Assembly (NCBI RefSeq): GCF_040545425.1
Contig: NZ_JBEPLW010000013.1
DNA length: 64,000 nucleotides
Strand: one strand, 5' to 3'
DNA from: Bhargavaea ullalensis
GTDB taxonomy: Bacteria; Bacillota; Bacilli; Bacillales_A; Planococcaceae
Shown: positions 36,294-44,078 of the stretch, piece after piece
Numbering within the stretch: the stretch's first letter is position 1
Layout of the letters: the number at the start of each line of letters is the position of its first letter
Made by a program: the position numbers and the translations under genes
The notes under the pieces: model-generated
Database searches by the model: none
Seen by the model: the letters and a program-made list of their open reading frames with translations, nothing else
Told to the model about the DNA's origin: nothing

Positions 36294-38114
36294 ATGCAGA
36301 AAGTGGGCTTTTTCAGGTCCATCCATGTGAAGTTCGTCATCATCTATGTGCTGCTCATCCTCATCGCCATGCAGATCATCGGCATTTACTTTGCGCGCGG
36401 CCTGGAGCAGACTCTGCGTGACAACTTCCAGAAGTCCATCGAGGACAGGGTGAACCTGCTGGAATTCAGCGTAAGAGAGGAAATGCTAAAAACACGTTCA
36501 GAGGAGGATCCGACACTTGAGCAGAGCCTCCGTTCCGTGCTGTCCGGATTTTCCTCCGATGACATCATCGAAGTGCGGGTCATTGACTCGAAATACCGGA
36601 TCCTGGCCACTTCGGAGCTGGACAATCAGACACTGGTCGGACAGCGGACAAACGAGGACCTGATCCGGAACTCGATCAATGCGGAGTCGGAGTTCAAGAA
36701 TACGTTCCGTGACAAGACGAACAAGCGGGTCTGGGTGCTCGCGGAACCGATCGTCGCGGACGGCGAAGTGATCGCCTCCCTTTACATTCAGTCCAACATT
36801 GAAAAAGTGTTCAAGCAGATCAATGAGATCAACCAGATCCTTGCGGGCGGGACCGCCTTCTCGCTTGCCATCACCGTCGTCCTCGGCATCCTGATCGCCC
36901 AGACGATCACCCGGCCGATTGCGGACATGACGAAACAGGCGACCGCGATGGCGAAAGGAAACTTCGCCCGAAAAGTCCGTGTGTACGGACAGGATGAAAT
37001 CGGCGAACTGGCGAAGGCGTTCAACCACCTGACGACCCGGCTTCAGGAAGCCCAGTCCTCGACGGAATCCGAACGGCGCAAACTGGCATCTGTCCTTTCT
37101 AATATGACGGACGGTGTCATCTCGACGGACCGAAAAGGGCGCATCATCCTGATCAACGATACGGCGCTCGGCATGCTCGGCGTGCCCCGTGAGCACGTTC
37201 TCAACCGTCCTGCCCCGACCGTGCTCGGGCTGGAGCAGGATTACACGTTTGAAGACCTCGTCGACCAGAAAGAGCCGGTGACGATCGACTTCAGCACGGA
37301 CGAGCAGCCTTACATTCTGCGGGCGAACTTCTCGGTCATCCAGAAAGAAACCGGGTTCGTGAACGGGCTCATCGTCGTCCTGCACGACATCACCGAGCAG
37401 GAGAAGATCGAGATGGAGCGGCGGGAATTTGTTTCAAACGTTTCCCACGAGCTCCGGACGCCGCTCACCTCGATGAAGAGCTATCTGGAGGCGCTCGCGG
37501 ACGGTGCATGGAAAGACGAGGAAATCGCCCCGTCATTCCTTCACGTGACCCAGACCGAGACCGAGCGGATGATCCGGCTTGTTTCGGATCTGTTGCAGCT
37601 CTCGCGCATGGACAGCCGGGAATACGAACTCAATGCCGATATCGTGGATTTCGTGAAGTTCTTCCACCGGATCATCGACCGGTTTGAGCTGATGAAGTCA
37701 AAAGAGGTCCAGTTCATCCGCCTGATTCCGCCGGGTCCTCTTTACACGGAAATCGACATGGACAAAATGACGCAGGTCATCGACAATATCATCTCCAATG
37801 CACTGAAATACTCGCCGGATGGAGGCAATGTCCGTTTCTCCATCATCGTGGAAGACGAACGTCTGAAAGTGGCTGTTTCAGATGACGGCATGGGCATACC
37901 GGAAGCGAATGTCAAACGGATTTTTGAGCGGTTCTACCGCGCGGACAAAGCCCGCTCCCGTGCCATGGGCGGGACCGGCCTCGGCCTTGCAATCGCCAAG
38001 GAGATGATCAATGCCCACGGAGGCAGCATCTGGGCGGAAAGCGAGGAAGGCAAAGGAACCACCGTCTTCTTCACATTGCCGTTTGAGGTGGAAGAGGCAG
38101 GTGAATGGGATTGA
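36294..38114 (+). CDS. walK: Sensor histidine kinase WalK (YycG)
   Basis: Membrane kinase partner of WalR, 606 aa. TM1 (VIIYVLLILIAMQIIGIYF), an extracytoplasmic Cache-like domain, and TM2 at about 182-204 are followed by HAMP, PAS (about 260-375), HisKA with NVSHELRTPLTS (His about 384) and HATPase_c (GGTGLGLAIAKEM). It starts 5 bp after walR and overlaps walH by 10 bp. Confidence 0.98.
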   Translation: MQKVGFFRSIHVKFVIIYVLLILIAMQIIGIYFARGLEQTLRDNFQKSIEDRVNLLEFSVREEMLKTRSEEDPTLEQSLRSVLSGFSSDDIIEVRVIDSKYRILATSELDNQTLVGQRTNEDLIRNSINAESEFKNTFRDKTNKRVWVLAEPIVADGEVIASLYIQSNIEKVFKQINEINQILAGGTAFSLAITVVLGILIAQTITRPIADMTKQATAMAKGNFARKVRVYGQDEIGELAKAFNHLTTRLQEAQSSTESERRKLASVLSNMTDGVISTDRKGRIILINDTALGMLGVPREHVLNRPAPTVLGLEQDYTFEDLVDQKEPVTIDFSTDEQPYILRANFSVIQKETGFVNGLIVVLHDITEQEKIEMERREFVSNVSHELRTPLTSMKSYLEALADGAWKDEEIAPSFLHVTQTETERMIRLVSDLLQLSRMDSREYELNADIVDFVKFFHRIIDRFELMKSKEVQFIRLIPPGPLYTEIDMDKMTQVIDNIISNALKYSPDGGNVRFSIIVEDERLKVAVSDDGMGIPEANVKRIFERFYRADKARSRAMGGTGLGLAIAKEMINAHGGSIWAESEEGKGTTVFFTLPFEVEEAGEWD

Positions 38115-39439
38115 AACACATCGAACAAGTGAAGACGGTCGTGCTGGTTCTGCTGATCATCCTCAGCATCACGCTCACCTTCTCAATCTGGACCTACAAA
38201 CCTGACTACAAGACGATCGAACAGTCGCCGAGCGTGGAAAATACAATCGCCGACAAGAAGAAAACCGGTGAAGTGGTTCAGCCTTACAAGCTGCTCGCCG
38301 GCCTTGAAGGCGGACTGCGCGGCACGACAGACCCGCAATCCATAGCAGACGCCGTGGACCAGATCAAAACATGGACGCTCCAGTCCGTAACGCTGTCCGA
38401 TCCCGAAGTGACCGTGGATGAGCTCAATCAAATGACGGGAAAGAAAGGTCAGCTCGTCTTGTTTTATCCGTCCTCAGTCCCGTTCGAAGTGATTGACAAC
38501 TTGTTCAAGTTCACGGACACCGTCTCCAACGAGTCTGCATTTGAGCGGATGATCATTGAAAAAGACGAAGTCAACGGGCGGGTGATGGTTCATTTTGCAG
38601 GAAGAGAAGGCGGCCGCCGTTACACGGCCGTCGCGGCCGGCGTGGACATGCAGAAGCTGGATGAACTCTTTGAGTATGCAAAAGAAGAATTTACGTCTTA
38701 TGACACGGTGAGCCGCAGAGGGGCGCGTACGCTGTACCTGCCGGACAAGCCGGCCTCCATTGACGCCCTGATCTACAACATGGAGGAAATCAGTCCTTCC
38801 AAATTCAAGGACGCCCTGTTCCCCGACAAGAATAATGTCAAACGGGAACAGACCGCCCCGACAAGGGAGGAATACAGCGATAACTCCTCCATCATGACCG
38901 TTGAAACCCGGACCAAAACGATCGCCTATGTCCATCCGCATCCGGCGGCGGAAAGCAAAGAAGTTTCCATTCCGTCCGAACTGCTGCTCAATACACTGGA
39001 CTTCATCAATCAGCACGGCGGATGGACGAACAATTACGTGTTCGCTTCGATGGAACCGGAGAAAAAGAAAATCACTTACCGTCTGCAGATCAAGGGCTAC
39101 CCGGTATTCAGCGACGAGAAGGATACATCCACGGAGATCAGGCTGACATGGGGAGACGGCCAGATTTTCCGTTACGAACGCCCGTATTACACGCTTGCCG
39201 AGCCGTTCCCCGAAAAAGAACGGCGTGAATTGGAGTCCGGAACCGAGGCGGCGGAGTGGCTGCGCGCGGAGAAAGGCGACGACTTCCAAAAAGTCGGGGA
39301 AATCATCCAGGCGTACACAATGAGCCCGGACGAACAACAGAACCTGTATTTGCTGGAGCCGGCCTGGTATTACGAGGAAAACGGCAAGTGGCAGCAGATC
39401 GGACCGGACACGAGGGGGTCGGCGAATGGATTGGAGTAA
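38105..39439 (+). CDS. walH: WalK regulator WalH (YycH)
   Basis: Single-pass membrane protein (TM VVLVLLIILSITLTFSIW near residues 11-28) with a large extracytoplasmic domain, 444 aa, which modulates WalK together with WalI. The family-typical sequence WTYKPDYKTIEQSPSVENT follows the TM. Overlaps with walK (10 bp) and walI (14 bp) indicate translational coupling. Confidence 0.94.
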   Translation: MGLKHIEQVKTVVLVLLIILSITLTFSIWTYKPDYKTIEQSPSVENTIADKKKTGEVVQPYKLLAGLEGGLRGTTDPQSIADAVDQIKTWTLQSVTLSDPEVTVDELNQMTGKKGQLVLFYPSSVPFEVIDNLFKFTDTVSNESAFERMIIEKDEVNGRVMVHFAGREGGRRYTAVAAGVDMQKLDELFEYAKEEFTSYDTVSRRGARTLYLPDKPASIDALIYNMEEISPSKFKDALFPDKNNVKREQTAPTREEYSDNSSIMTVETRTKTIAYVHPHPAAESKEVSIPSELLLNTLDFINQHGGWTNNYVFASMEPEKKKITYRLQIKGYPVFSDEKDTSTEIRLTWGDGQIFRYERPYYTLAEPFPEKERRELESGTEAAEWLRAEKGDDFQKVGEIIQAYTMSPDEQQNLYLLEPAWYYEENGKWQQIGPDTRGSANGLE

Positions 39440-40238
39440 GACAAAAACGATTTTCATCATCGTATTCGCCATCCTGAACGTGTTTCTCTACTCGCTCTAT
39501 GTGAACCGGTACACGGAACTTCAAAAGATTGAAGTGCTTGGCGAGACGAACGTTGAGGACCGACTGAAGCTTGACGGCATCAGTTACCCGAAACTGCCCG
39601 AAATCGGAACCGCCTCCTACGCATCGGGCGAAGTGAGGATTTTTGAAGACAAAGAAACCAAAGAAGCCAAAGGCCAGGTCATCCGGCTCAGAGACGATGG
39701 GAAAACGATCGTTTCAGACTTTGAGAAACCGGTCAGCATCAAAGGCGACGGGGACAAGCCCGACTTTGGACCGTTGCTCGATAAATATGTGAAGGGCGGA
39801 TCGGACTACACGCTCTGGAAGATCGACGAGGAGAAACAGGAAGCGGTTTTCTTTCAGAAGATCGGTTCGCTGCCCGTTTATTTCAACAAAAATTCCACGC
39901 TCACCGTCCAATGGAATGATTCCATGGAAGCAACGGGCTACAGGCAGCGGATGATGGATGAAATCGTTCCGTTCAATCAGGAAAAGGATCTGTTCCCGCC
40001 GATCCAGGCGATCAATGCCCTTTATTCCCGCGGGTTCCTGAAGACAGACTCTGAAATCACCAAAATCGAAATGGGCTATTCACCCCACGTGCAGCTCACC
40101 AAAACCCAAGTGTTTGCTCCGACCTGGCATATTCATGTAAAATTAAAAGATGGAACTTCCGAAGACTATTTTGTGAATGCGGTCGATGGAAGAATCCTGG
40201 ACAAGCTTTCCGAGCAATTCATCGAGGAAGACGGTTAG
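39426..40238 (+). CDS. walI: WalK regulator WalI (YycI)
   Basis: Single-pass membrane protein of 270 aa. It starts MDWSKTKTIFIIVFAILNVF, the hallmark of YycI, with an outer domain containing YycI repeats (VEDRLKLDGISYP; RFLKTDSEI-like). It forms a ternary complex with WalH and WalK in B. subtilis and restrains kinase activity there. Confidence 0.94.
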   Translation: MDWSKTKTIFIIVFAILNVFLYSLYVNRYTELQKIEVLGETNVEDRLKLDGISYPKLPEIGTASYASGEVRIFEDKETKEAKGQVIRLRDDGKTIVSDFEKPVSIKGDGDKPDFGPLLDKYVKGGSDYTLWKIDEEKQEAVFFQKIGSLPVYFNKNSTLTVQWNDSMEATGYRQRMMDEIVPFNQEKDLFPPIQAINALYSRGFLKTDSEITKIEMGYSPHVQLTKTQVFAPTWHIHVKLKDGTSEDYFVNAVDGRILDKLSEQFIEEDG

Positions 40239-40252
40239 GAGGCAGGCCGAGT

Positions 40253-41041
40253 ATGCGCTTTAGTGTATTGGCCAGTGGAAGCACCGGCAATTCAATTTAC
40301 ATTGAGAACGACGAACATGCCTTTCTTGTGGACGCGGGACTGAGTACCCGGAAGCTGGAGAAGCTTCTCGGCGAAGTGGACCGCAACATGAAAGGCCTGG
40401 ACGGCATTTTTATCACTCATGAACACAGTGACCATATACGGGGGCTTGGCGTGACGGCGCGCAAATACGGCGTGCCGGTCTATGCCAATGAAAAGACATG
40501 GAAGGCGATGGACGGGCTCGTCGGCAACATTCCGGCGGAGCAGCGGTTTGAGTTCGACATGGAAACGGTGAAGACGTTCGGAAGTTTTGACGTCCAGTCA
40601 TTCGCGGTATCCCACGATGCGGCGGATCCGATGTTCTATGTTTTCCATGAAAACGGACGGAAACTGGTCCTGATCACGGACACCGGGTACGTCAGCGACC
40701 GGATGAAGGGCTGGATCCAAGGTGCGGACGCCTATGTGTTTGAAAGCAACCATGACGTAAGCATGCTTCAGATGGGCCGCTATCCGTGGAACGTCAAGCG
40801 CCGGATCCTCAGTGACGTCGGCCACGTATCCAATGAGGATGCAGCCGTCGCGATGAGCGAGGTTGTGGCGGAAAAAGAAACCCGCATCTATCTGTCCCAC
40901 CTGTCCAAAGACAACAATATGAAGGACCTGGCGAGACTGAGCGTGTCTCAGACGCTTGAGACATGCGGCATCCGAACGGGCGAATTCGTCCATCTGTTCG
41001 ACACGGACGCGGAGCAGCCGACGGAGCTCGTCACGGTCTGA
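40253..41041 (+). CDS. walJ: Metallo-beta-lactamase fold exonuclease WalJ (YycJ)
   Basis: Cytoplasmic metallo-hydrolase, 262 aa, last gene of the wal operon. The metal-binding motif is THEHSDHIRG (HxHxDH) at about residues 57-66. Other ligands lie in AVSHDA, DTGY and LSHLSKDN. YycJ has 5'-3' exonuclease activity in Bacillus and is linked to cell division and mismatch-repair phenotypes. GTTAGGAGG lies upstream. A terminator follows. Confidence 0.94.
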   Translation: MRFSVLASGSTGNSIYIENDEHAFLVDAGLSTRKLEKLLGEVDRNMKGLDGIFITHEHSDHIRGLGVTARKYGVPVYANEKTWKAMDGLVGNIPAEQRFEFDMETVKTFGSFDVQSFAVSHDAADPMFYVFHENGRKLVLITDTGYVSDRMKGWIQGADAYVFESNHDVSMLQMGRYPWNVKRRILSDVGHVSNEDAAVAMSEVVAEKETRIYLSHLSKDNNMKDLARLSVSQTLETCGIRTGEFVHLFDTDAEQPTELVTV

Positions 41042-41045
41042 TCCA

Positions 41046-41078
41046 ATGCCTGTCCATTTTTGGGACGGGCATTTTTTT
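41046..41078 (+). terminator. wal operon terminator
   Basis: ATGCCTGTCC / GGGACGGGCAT stem (one G-T pair) with a 6-nt loop and seven T residues, 4 bp after the walJ stop. Confidence 0.9.
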
Positions 41079-41171
41079 GCGTCCGTTTTTCTGTGGTTGG
41101 AAGCACTTGTGTTCGATTGTCGGGTTTCGGGTAATCTAAGGGCATCCGTATCTATGAAGGAGGAGTTTGGG

Positions 41172-42350
41172 ATGCAAAACAAGGATGACGGCATGCGTAA
41201 ACACCGCCGTACCGGAGCGGCGGGAGCGATCCTCACCGCCATGCTTCTGCAGGGATGTCTCATGCCGGACAGCCAGGCGGACAAAAACAATACGGAAAAA
41301 GAGGGCGGCGCCAAAACCGAGACGGCCGACGGTGCCGCAACCGGCAGCAAGCAGTCGAAGACCATATCGATGGACATCAACACCGGCATCACGGAAGCAG
41401 TGGAAAAGACCTCGTCCACTGTTGTCGGCGTGACGAATTTACAGACGTCCGGTAACTACTGGACCAACTCGACGGATCCCGTGCCGGTCGGCGTCGGCTC
41501 GGGCGTCATCTACAAGAAAAAAGACGGCAAGGCCTATGTCGTCACGAACAACCATGTCGTTGAAAATGCCACCCAGCTTGAAGTGACGCTTGAAGACAGC
41601 ACGAAAGTGGAAGGCAAACTGCTCGGGCGGGACATCTGGACAGATCTTGCCGTCATCGAGATGGACGATCCCGGCGTGAAGGACGTCATTGATTTCGGTG
41701 ATTCGGACGCCCTCAAGCGCGGTGAAACGGTCATCGCAATCGGCAATCCGCTCGGACTTGGATTCTCCGGCTCGGTCACGGTCGGCGTCATCTCGGGCAC
41801 AAACCGTTCGATCCCCGTTGACCTCAATGGAGACAATCAGGTAGACTGGAACGCCGAAGTGCTGCAGACCGATGCGGCGATCAACCCGGGCAACTCCGGC
41901 GGTGCGCTCATCAATCTGGCGGGCCAGCTTGTCGGGATCAACTCGATGAAGATTTCCGAAGAGACCGTTGAAGGGATCGGGCTCGCCATTCCGATCAATT
42001 CGGCCATCCCGATCATCGAAGACCTGGAAAAGCACGGCGAAGTGCGGCGTGCCCAGATGGGTGTCACCCTCATCGATCTTCTGAGCGTCCCGGCCGTCCA
42101 TCAGCGCGACACTCTGAAGCTCCCGGAAGATGTCACGGAAGGCGTCGTCATCGACGAAGTATCGCCGGGATCGCCCGCCGCGGAAGCCGGACTCCGGAGA
42201 TTTGATGTTATTGTAGAGATGGACGGGAAGAAAGTGGCGAATATGATCGAACTCCGCAAACACTTGTACAACGAAAAGAAACCGGGCGAAAAGATGTCCG
42301 TCACCTTCTACCGGGACGGAAAGAAAGCGGAAGCGGAAATGACATTGTAG
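41172..42350 (+). CDS. htrA: HtrA/DegP-like serine protease, predicted lipoprotein
   Basis: Extracytoplasmic quality-control protease, 392 aa. The trypsin-like domain has the triad His in TNNHVVENA, Asp in WTDLAVIEM and Ser in NPGNSGGAL. One C-terminal PDZ domain follows (VSPGSPAAEAGLRRFDVIVE). The start at 41172 has GGAGGAG upstream; the frame also runs back into walJ without signals. The N-terminus ILTAMLLQGCLMPDSQ looks like a lipobox with Cys29, whereas HtrA-type proteins of Bacillus usually have an uncleaved membrane anchor. It follows walJ as in B. subtilis (yycK/htrC). Confidence 0.93.
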   Translation: MQNKDDGMRKHRRTGAAGAILTAMLLQGCLMPDSQADKNNTEKEGGAKTETADGAATGSKQSKTISMDINTGITEAVEKTSSTVVGVTNLQTSGNYWTNSTDPVPVGVGSGVIYKKKDGKAYVVTNNHVVENATQLEVTLEDSTKVEGKLLGRDIWTDLAVIEMDDPGVKDVIDFGDSDALKRGETVIAIGNPLGLGFSGSVTVGVISGTNRSIPVDLNGDNQVDWNAEVLQTDAAINPGNSGGALINLAGQLVGINSMKISEETVEGIGLAIPINSAIPIIEDLEKHGEVRRAQMGVTLIDLLSVPAVHQRDTLKLPEDVTEGVVIDEVSPGSPAAEAGLRRFDVIVEMDGKKVANMIELRKHLYNEKKPGEKMSVTFYRDGKKAEAEMTL

Positions 42351-42472
42351 CACTTTGCAACCAATTGACAGAACTTTTCTTCGAATGTTACAAATATTAT
42401 TATCCACAACGGGCAGATCGGGAACCAAGTCCACCGGCTGCCCATCTTTTTCGGACTGTTCGTTGCAAAGTG
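42351..42472. repeat. 11-bp inverted repeat around the htrA 3' flank
   Basis: CACTTTGCAAC begins at the base after the htrA stop (42351-42361). Its exact reverse complement GTTGCAAAGTG lies at 42462-42472. The enclosed 100 bp carries the htrA terminator and one DnaA box. Confidence 0.75.
42411..42452 (+). terminator. htrA terminator
   Basis: GGGCAG / CTGCCC stem with further partial pairing (TCGG / CCGG) and an ATCTTTTT tail. Confidence 0.65.
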
Positions 42473-42535
42473 CACATTGTGGATAAGTCCGAGTGAATGT
42501 TCATAACTTTATGTAGGATAAAAGGAGGGGAACAA

Positions 42536-42709
42536 GTGGAGAAAATCCGGATCAACAGCTGCGAAACCCACATATACCGGGCTTTGGATGAAGTCACGGC
42601 CAAGACGGAAAACTTTCCGGACATGGAGAAGATCTACACTGAAGAAGAGTTATCCACAGTCTGTGACTATTGTGCACAGGCTGCTATATATGTTGTGTCG
42701 AACACATAG
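42536..42709 (+). CDS. yyzF: CxxH/CxxC small protein (YyzF family)
   Basis: Short protein of 57 aa with paired metal-binding motifs: CETH (Cys9, His12) near the start and CDYC (Cys43, Cys46) near the end, the pattern of the BA_5709/YyzF family. It probably binds zinc; function is unknown. The start is GTG at 42536 with AAAGGAGGGG upstream. It lies between htrA and rlmH, and the family is usually found there. A perfect DnaA box lies in its 3' half. Confidence 0.85.
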   Translation: MEKIRINSCETHIYRALDEVTAKTENFPDMEKIYTEEELSTVCDYCAQAAIYVVSNT

Positions 42710-42789
42710 TCGGACACCATATGTTGTTTTTGCCTGTGGATATGTGCATAAACTCTGTGAATAACCCAAAACATGAAGGTGGACAAGCT

Positions 42790-43269
42790 GTGAGTATTAC
42801 AATTGTTACAGTCGGAAAGCTCAAGGAAAAATATCTGAAATCCGGCATCGAAGAATATGCAAAACGACTTCAATCGTACACGAAGGTCGAGTTTGTGGAA
42901 GTGGCGGATGAAAAAGCACCCGAGCAGCTGAGTGCGGCGGAGATGGATAAGGTGAAGAAGAAAGAGGGAGAACGGATTTTGTCGAAACTTCCGGCGGATG
43001 CCCATGTCATCGCACTGGCGATCAACGGCACACAAAAGACATCCGAAGAGCTGGCCGACGAACTCGGCCGGCTGATGACTTACGGAAAAAGCAAAATCGC
43101 CTTTGTTATCGGCGGGTCGCTCGGATTGCACGAGGACGTCCTCCGGCGGGCGGACGGAAAGCTGAGTTTCTCGAAAATGACTTTCCCCCACCAGCTGATG
43201 AAGCTCATTTTGCTCGAGCAGATCTACCGGGCGTTCAAGATCATGAAGCATGAGCCGTATCACAAGTGA
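42790..43269 (+). CDS. rlmH: 23S rRNA (pseudouridine-1915-N3) methyltransferase RlmH
   Basis: SPOUT-class methyltransferase acting on assembled 70S ribosomes, 159 aa, the exact family length. The SAM-binding trefoil knot shows in FVIGGSLGLHEDVL and the C-terminal EQIYRAFKIMKHEPYHK. The start is GTG at 42790 (VSITIVTVGKLKEKYLK) with GAAGGTGG upstream. The longer frame from 42670 overlaps the DnaA-box region and is not conserved. Confidence 0.96.
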   Translation: MSITIVTVGKLKEKYLKSGIEEYAKRLQSYTKVEFVEVADEKAPEQLSAAEMDKVKKKEGERILSKLPADAHVIALAINGTQKTSEELADELGRLMTYGKSKIAFVIGGSLGLHEDVLRRADGKLSFSKMTFPHQLMKLILLEQIYRAFKIMKHEPYHK

Positions 43270-43291
43270 CGCGGCGGCTTCCTGCACAGAC

Positions 43292-43337
43292 AAAAAGCAA
43301 TGCTTCCGCCGGATTTCCGGTGAAAGCATTGCTTTTT
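43292..43337. terminator. Bidirectional terminator between rlmH and ohr
   Basis: AAAAAGCAATGCTT pairs with AAAGCATTGCTTTTT around a 17-nt loop. It lies between convergent genes. Confidence 0.88.
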
Positions 43338-43353
43338 CTTGAGGGAGCAAAGA

Positions 43354-43776
43354 TCAGAGCACTTCCAGCTCGACATCGACATTTCCGCGCGTTGCTTTTG
43401 AGTAAGGGCATACTTGGTGGGCCTTTTGCACAAGCTCTTCCAGTTTCTCTTGATCGGTACCGGAGCCTTTGACCTGCAGTTTGACGGCAATCTTGAAGCC
43501 GCCGTCCGACGGGTCTTTCAGCAGGCTGACGTTCGCCGTCGTCTCGGTGTCCAGTCGGATCCGTTCCTTTTTGGCCACAAGATTCAAAGCCCCGTCAAAA
43601 CAAGCGGCATAGCCCGCCGCAAACAGCTGCTCGGGGTTGGTGCCGTTTTCAAGCTCCTTTGCCCTTGGTGTCCCGGGCATCGCGGTCTCGAAACTGACGA
43701 CGCCGTCCGAAGACTCCACTTTTCCTTCTCGTCCTCCATGAGCGGTCGCCGAGGATGTAAACAAAACGTCTGACAT
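43354..43776 (-). CDS. ohr: Organic hydroperoxide resistance protein (Ohr/OsmC)
   Basis: Thiol peroxidase that reduces organic hydroperoxides, 140 aa. The two catalytic cysteines are Cys59 (AACFDGAL) and Cys123 (VCPYSKATRGN), and the Ohr signature NPEQLFAAGYAACF is intact. GGGAGGAA precedes the ATG. It is divergent from mqo across a 300-bp gap. No ohrR gene is adjacent, so its regulator is elsewhere or it is regulated differently. Confidence 0.96.
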   Translation of the reverse strand: MSDVLFTSSATAHGGREGKVESSDGVVSFETAMPGTPRAKELENGTNPEQLFAAGYAACFDGALNLVAKKERIRLDTETTANVSLLKDPSDGGFKIAVKLQVKGSGTDQEKLEELVQKAHQVCPYSKATRGNVDVELEVL

Positions 43777-43869
43777 GAATGGTTCCTCCCTTTCAAATGG
43801 ATTACTGACCTTTACCCTGATCGGGGCACCGTTATGTGTGAGCGTTCATACTCACCCGGCAAATGAGGA

Positions 43870-43883
43870 TGAAAGCGCATGCA
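43870..43883. promoter_or_regulatory. cre-like site between ohr and mqo
   Basis: TGAAAGCGCATGCA resembles the CcpA operator TGAAAGCGTTTTCA-type consensus with its central CG. It lies in the 302-bp gap between ohr and mqo, about 200 bp upstream of mqo. Confidence 0.5.
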
Positions 43884-44007
43884 GGCAAAGGCTTCTCACT
43901 TTTTTGACAGCCAGAAACAGTATATAATTGCAATATCGCTATTTCGGACAAAAAGCAATCATTCTCGACAGAGGCTTGTTATAATATAGGATGGAATGTT
44001 TTTGGGC

Positions 44008-44027
44008 GGTGCTGAGATCTCGGCACC
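44008..44027. promoter_or_regulatory. Near-palindrome in the mqo leader
   Basis: GGTGCTGAGATCTCGGCACC is symmetric except for one position pair and could be an operator or an RNA hairpin, 51 bp before the mqo start. A possible -10 (TATAAT 43980-43985) lies just upstream without a clear -35. Confidence 0.5.
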
Positions 44028-44078
44028 GACACTGTCGATTAACTATTTTTGCAAATACATGGGATAAGGAAGGTTGTC

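Larger units (their letters stand above)
42400..42764. other. DnaA-box cluster outside oriC (yyzF-rlmH region)
   Basis: Perfect boxes are at 42400-42408 (TTATCCACA), 42478-42486 (TGTGGATAA) and 42650-42658 (TTATCCACA, inside the small CDS). One-mismatch boxes are at 42735-42743, 42743-42751 and 42756-42764. They lie about 31 kb from oriC and just ahead of rlmH. Confidence 0.8.

Noticed and set aside
43838..43855. GTGAG...CTCAC as an OhrR operator for ohr
   Set aside because: It has only 5-bp arms and does not match the known OhrR site (TACAATT-AATTGTA type); no ohrR gene is near.
43904..43928. TTGACA and TATAAT before mqo as a promoter
   Set aside because: The spacer is only 13 bp, too short for SigA. 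A different promoter must be used.
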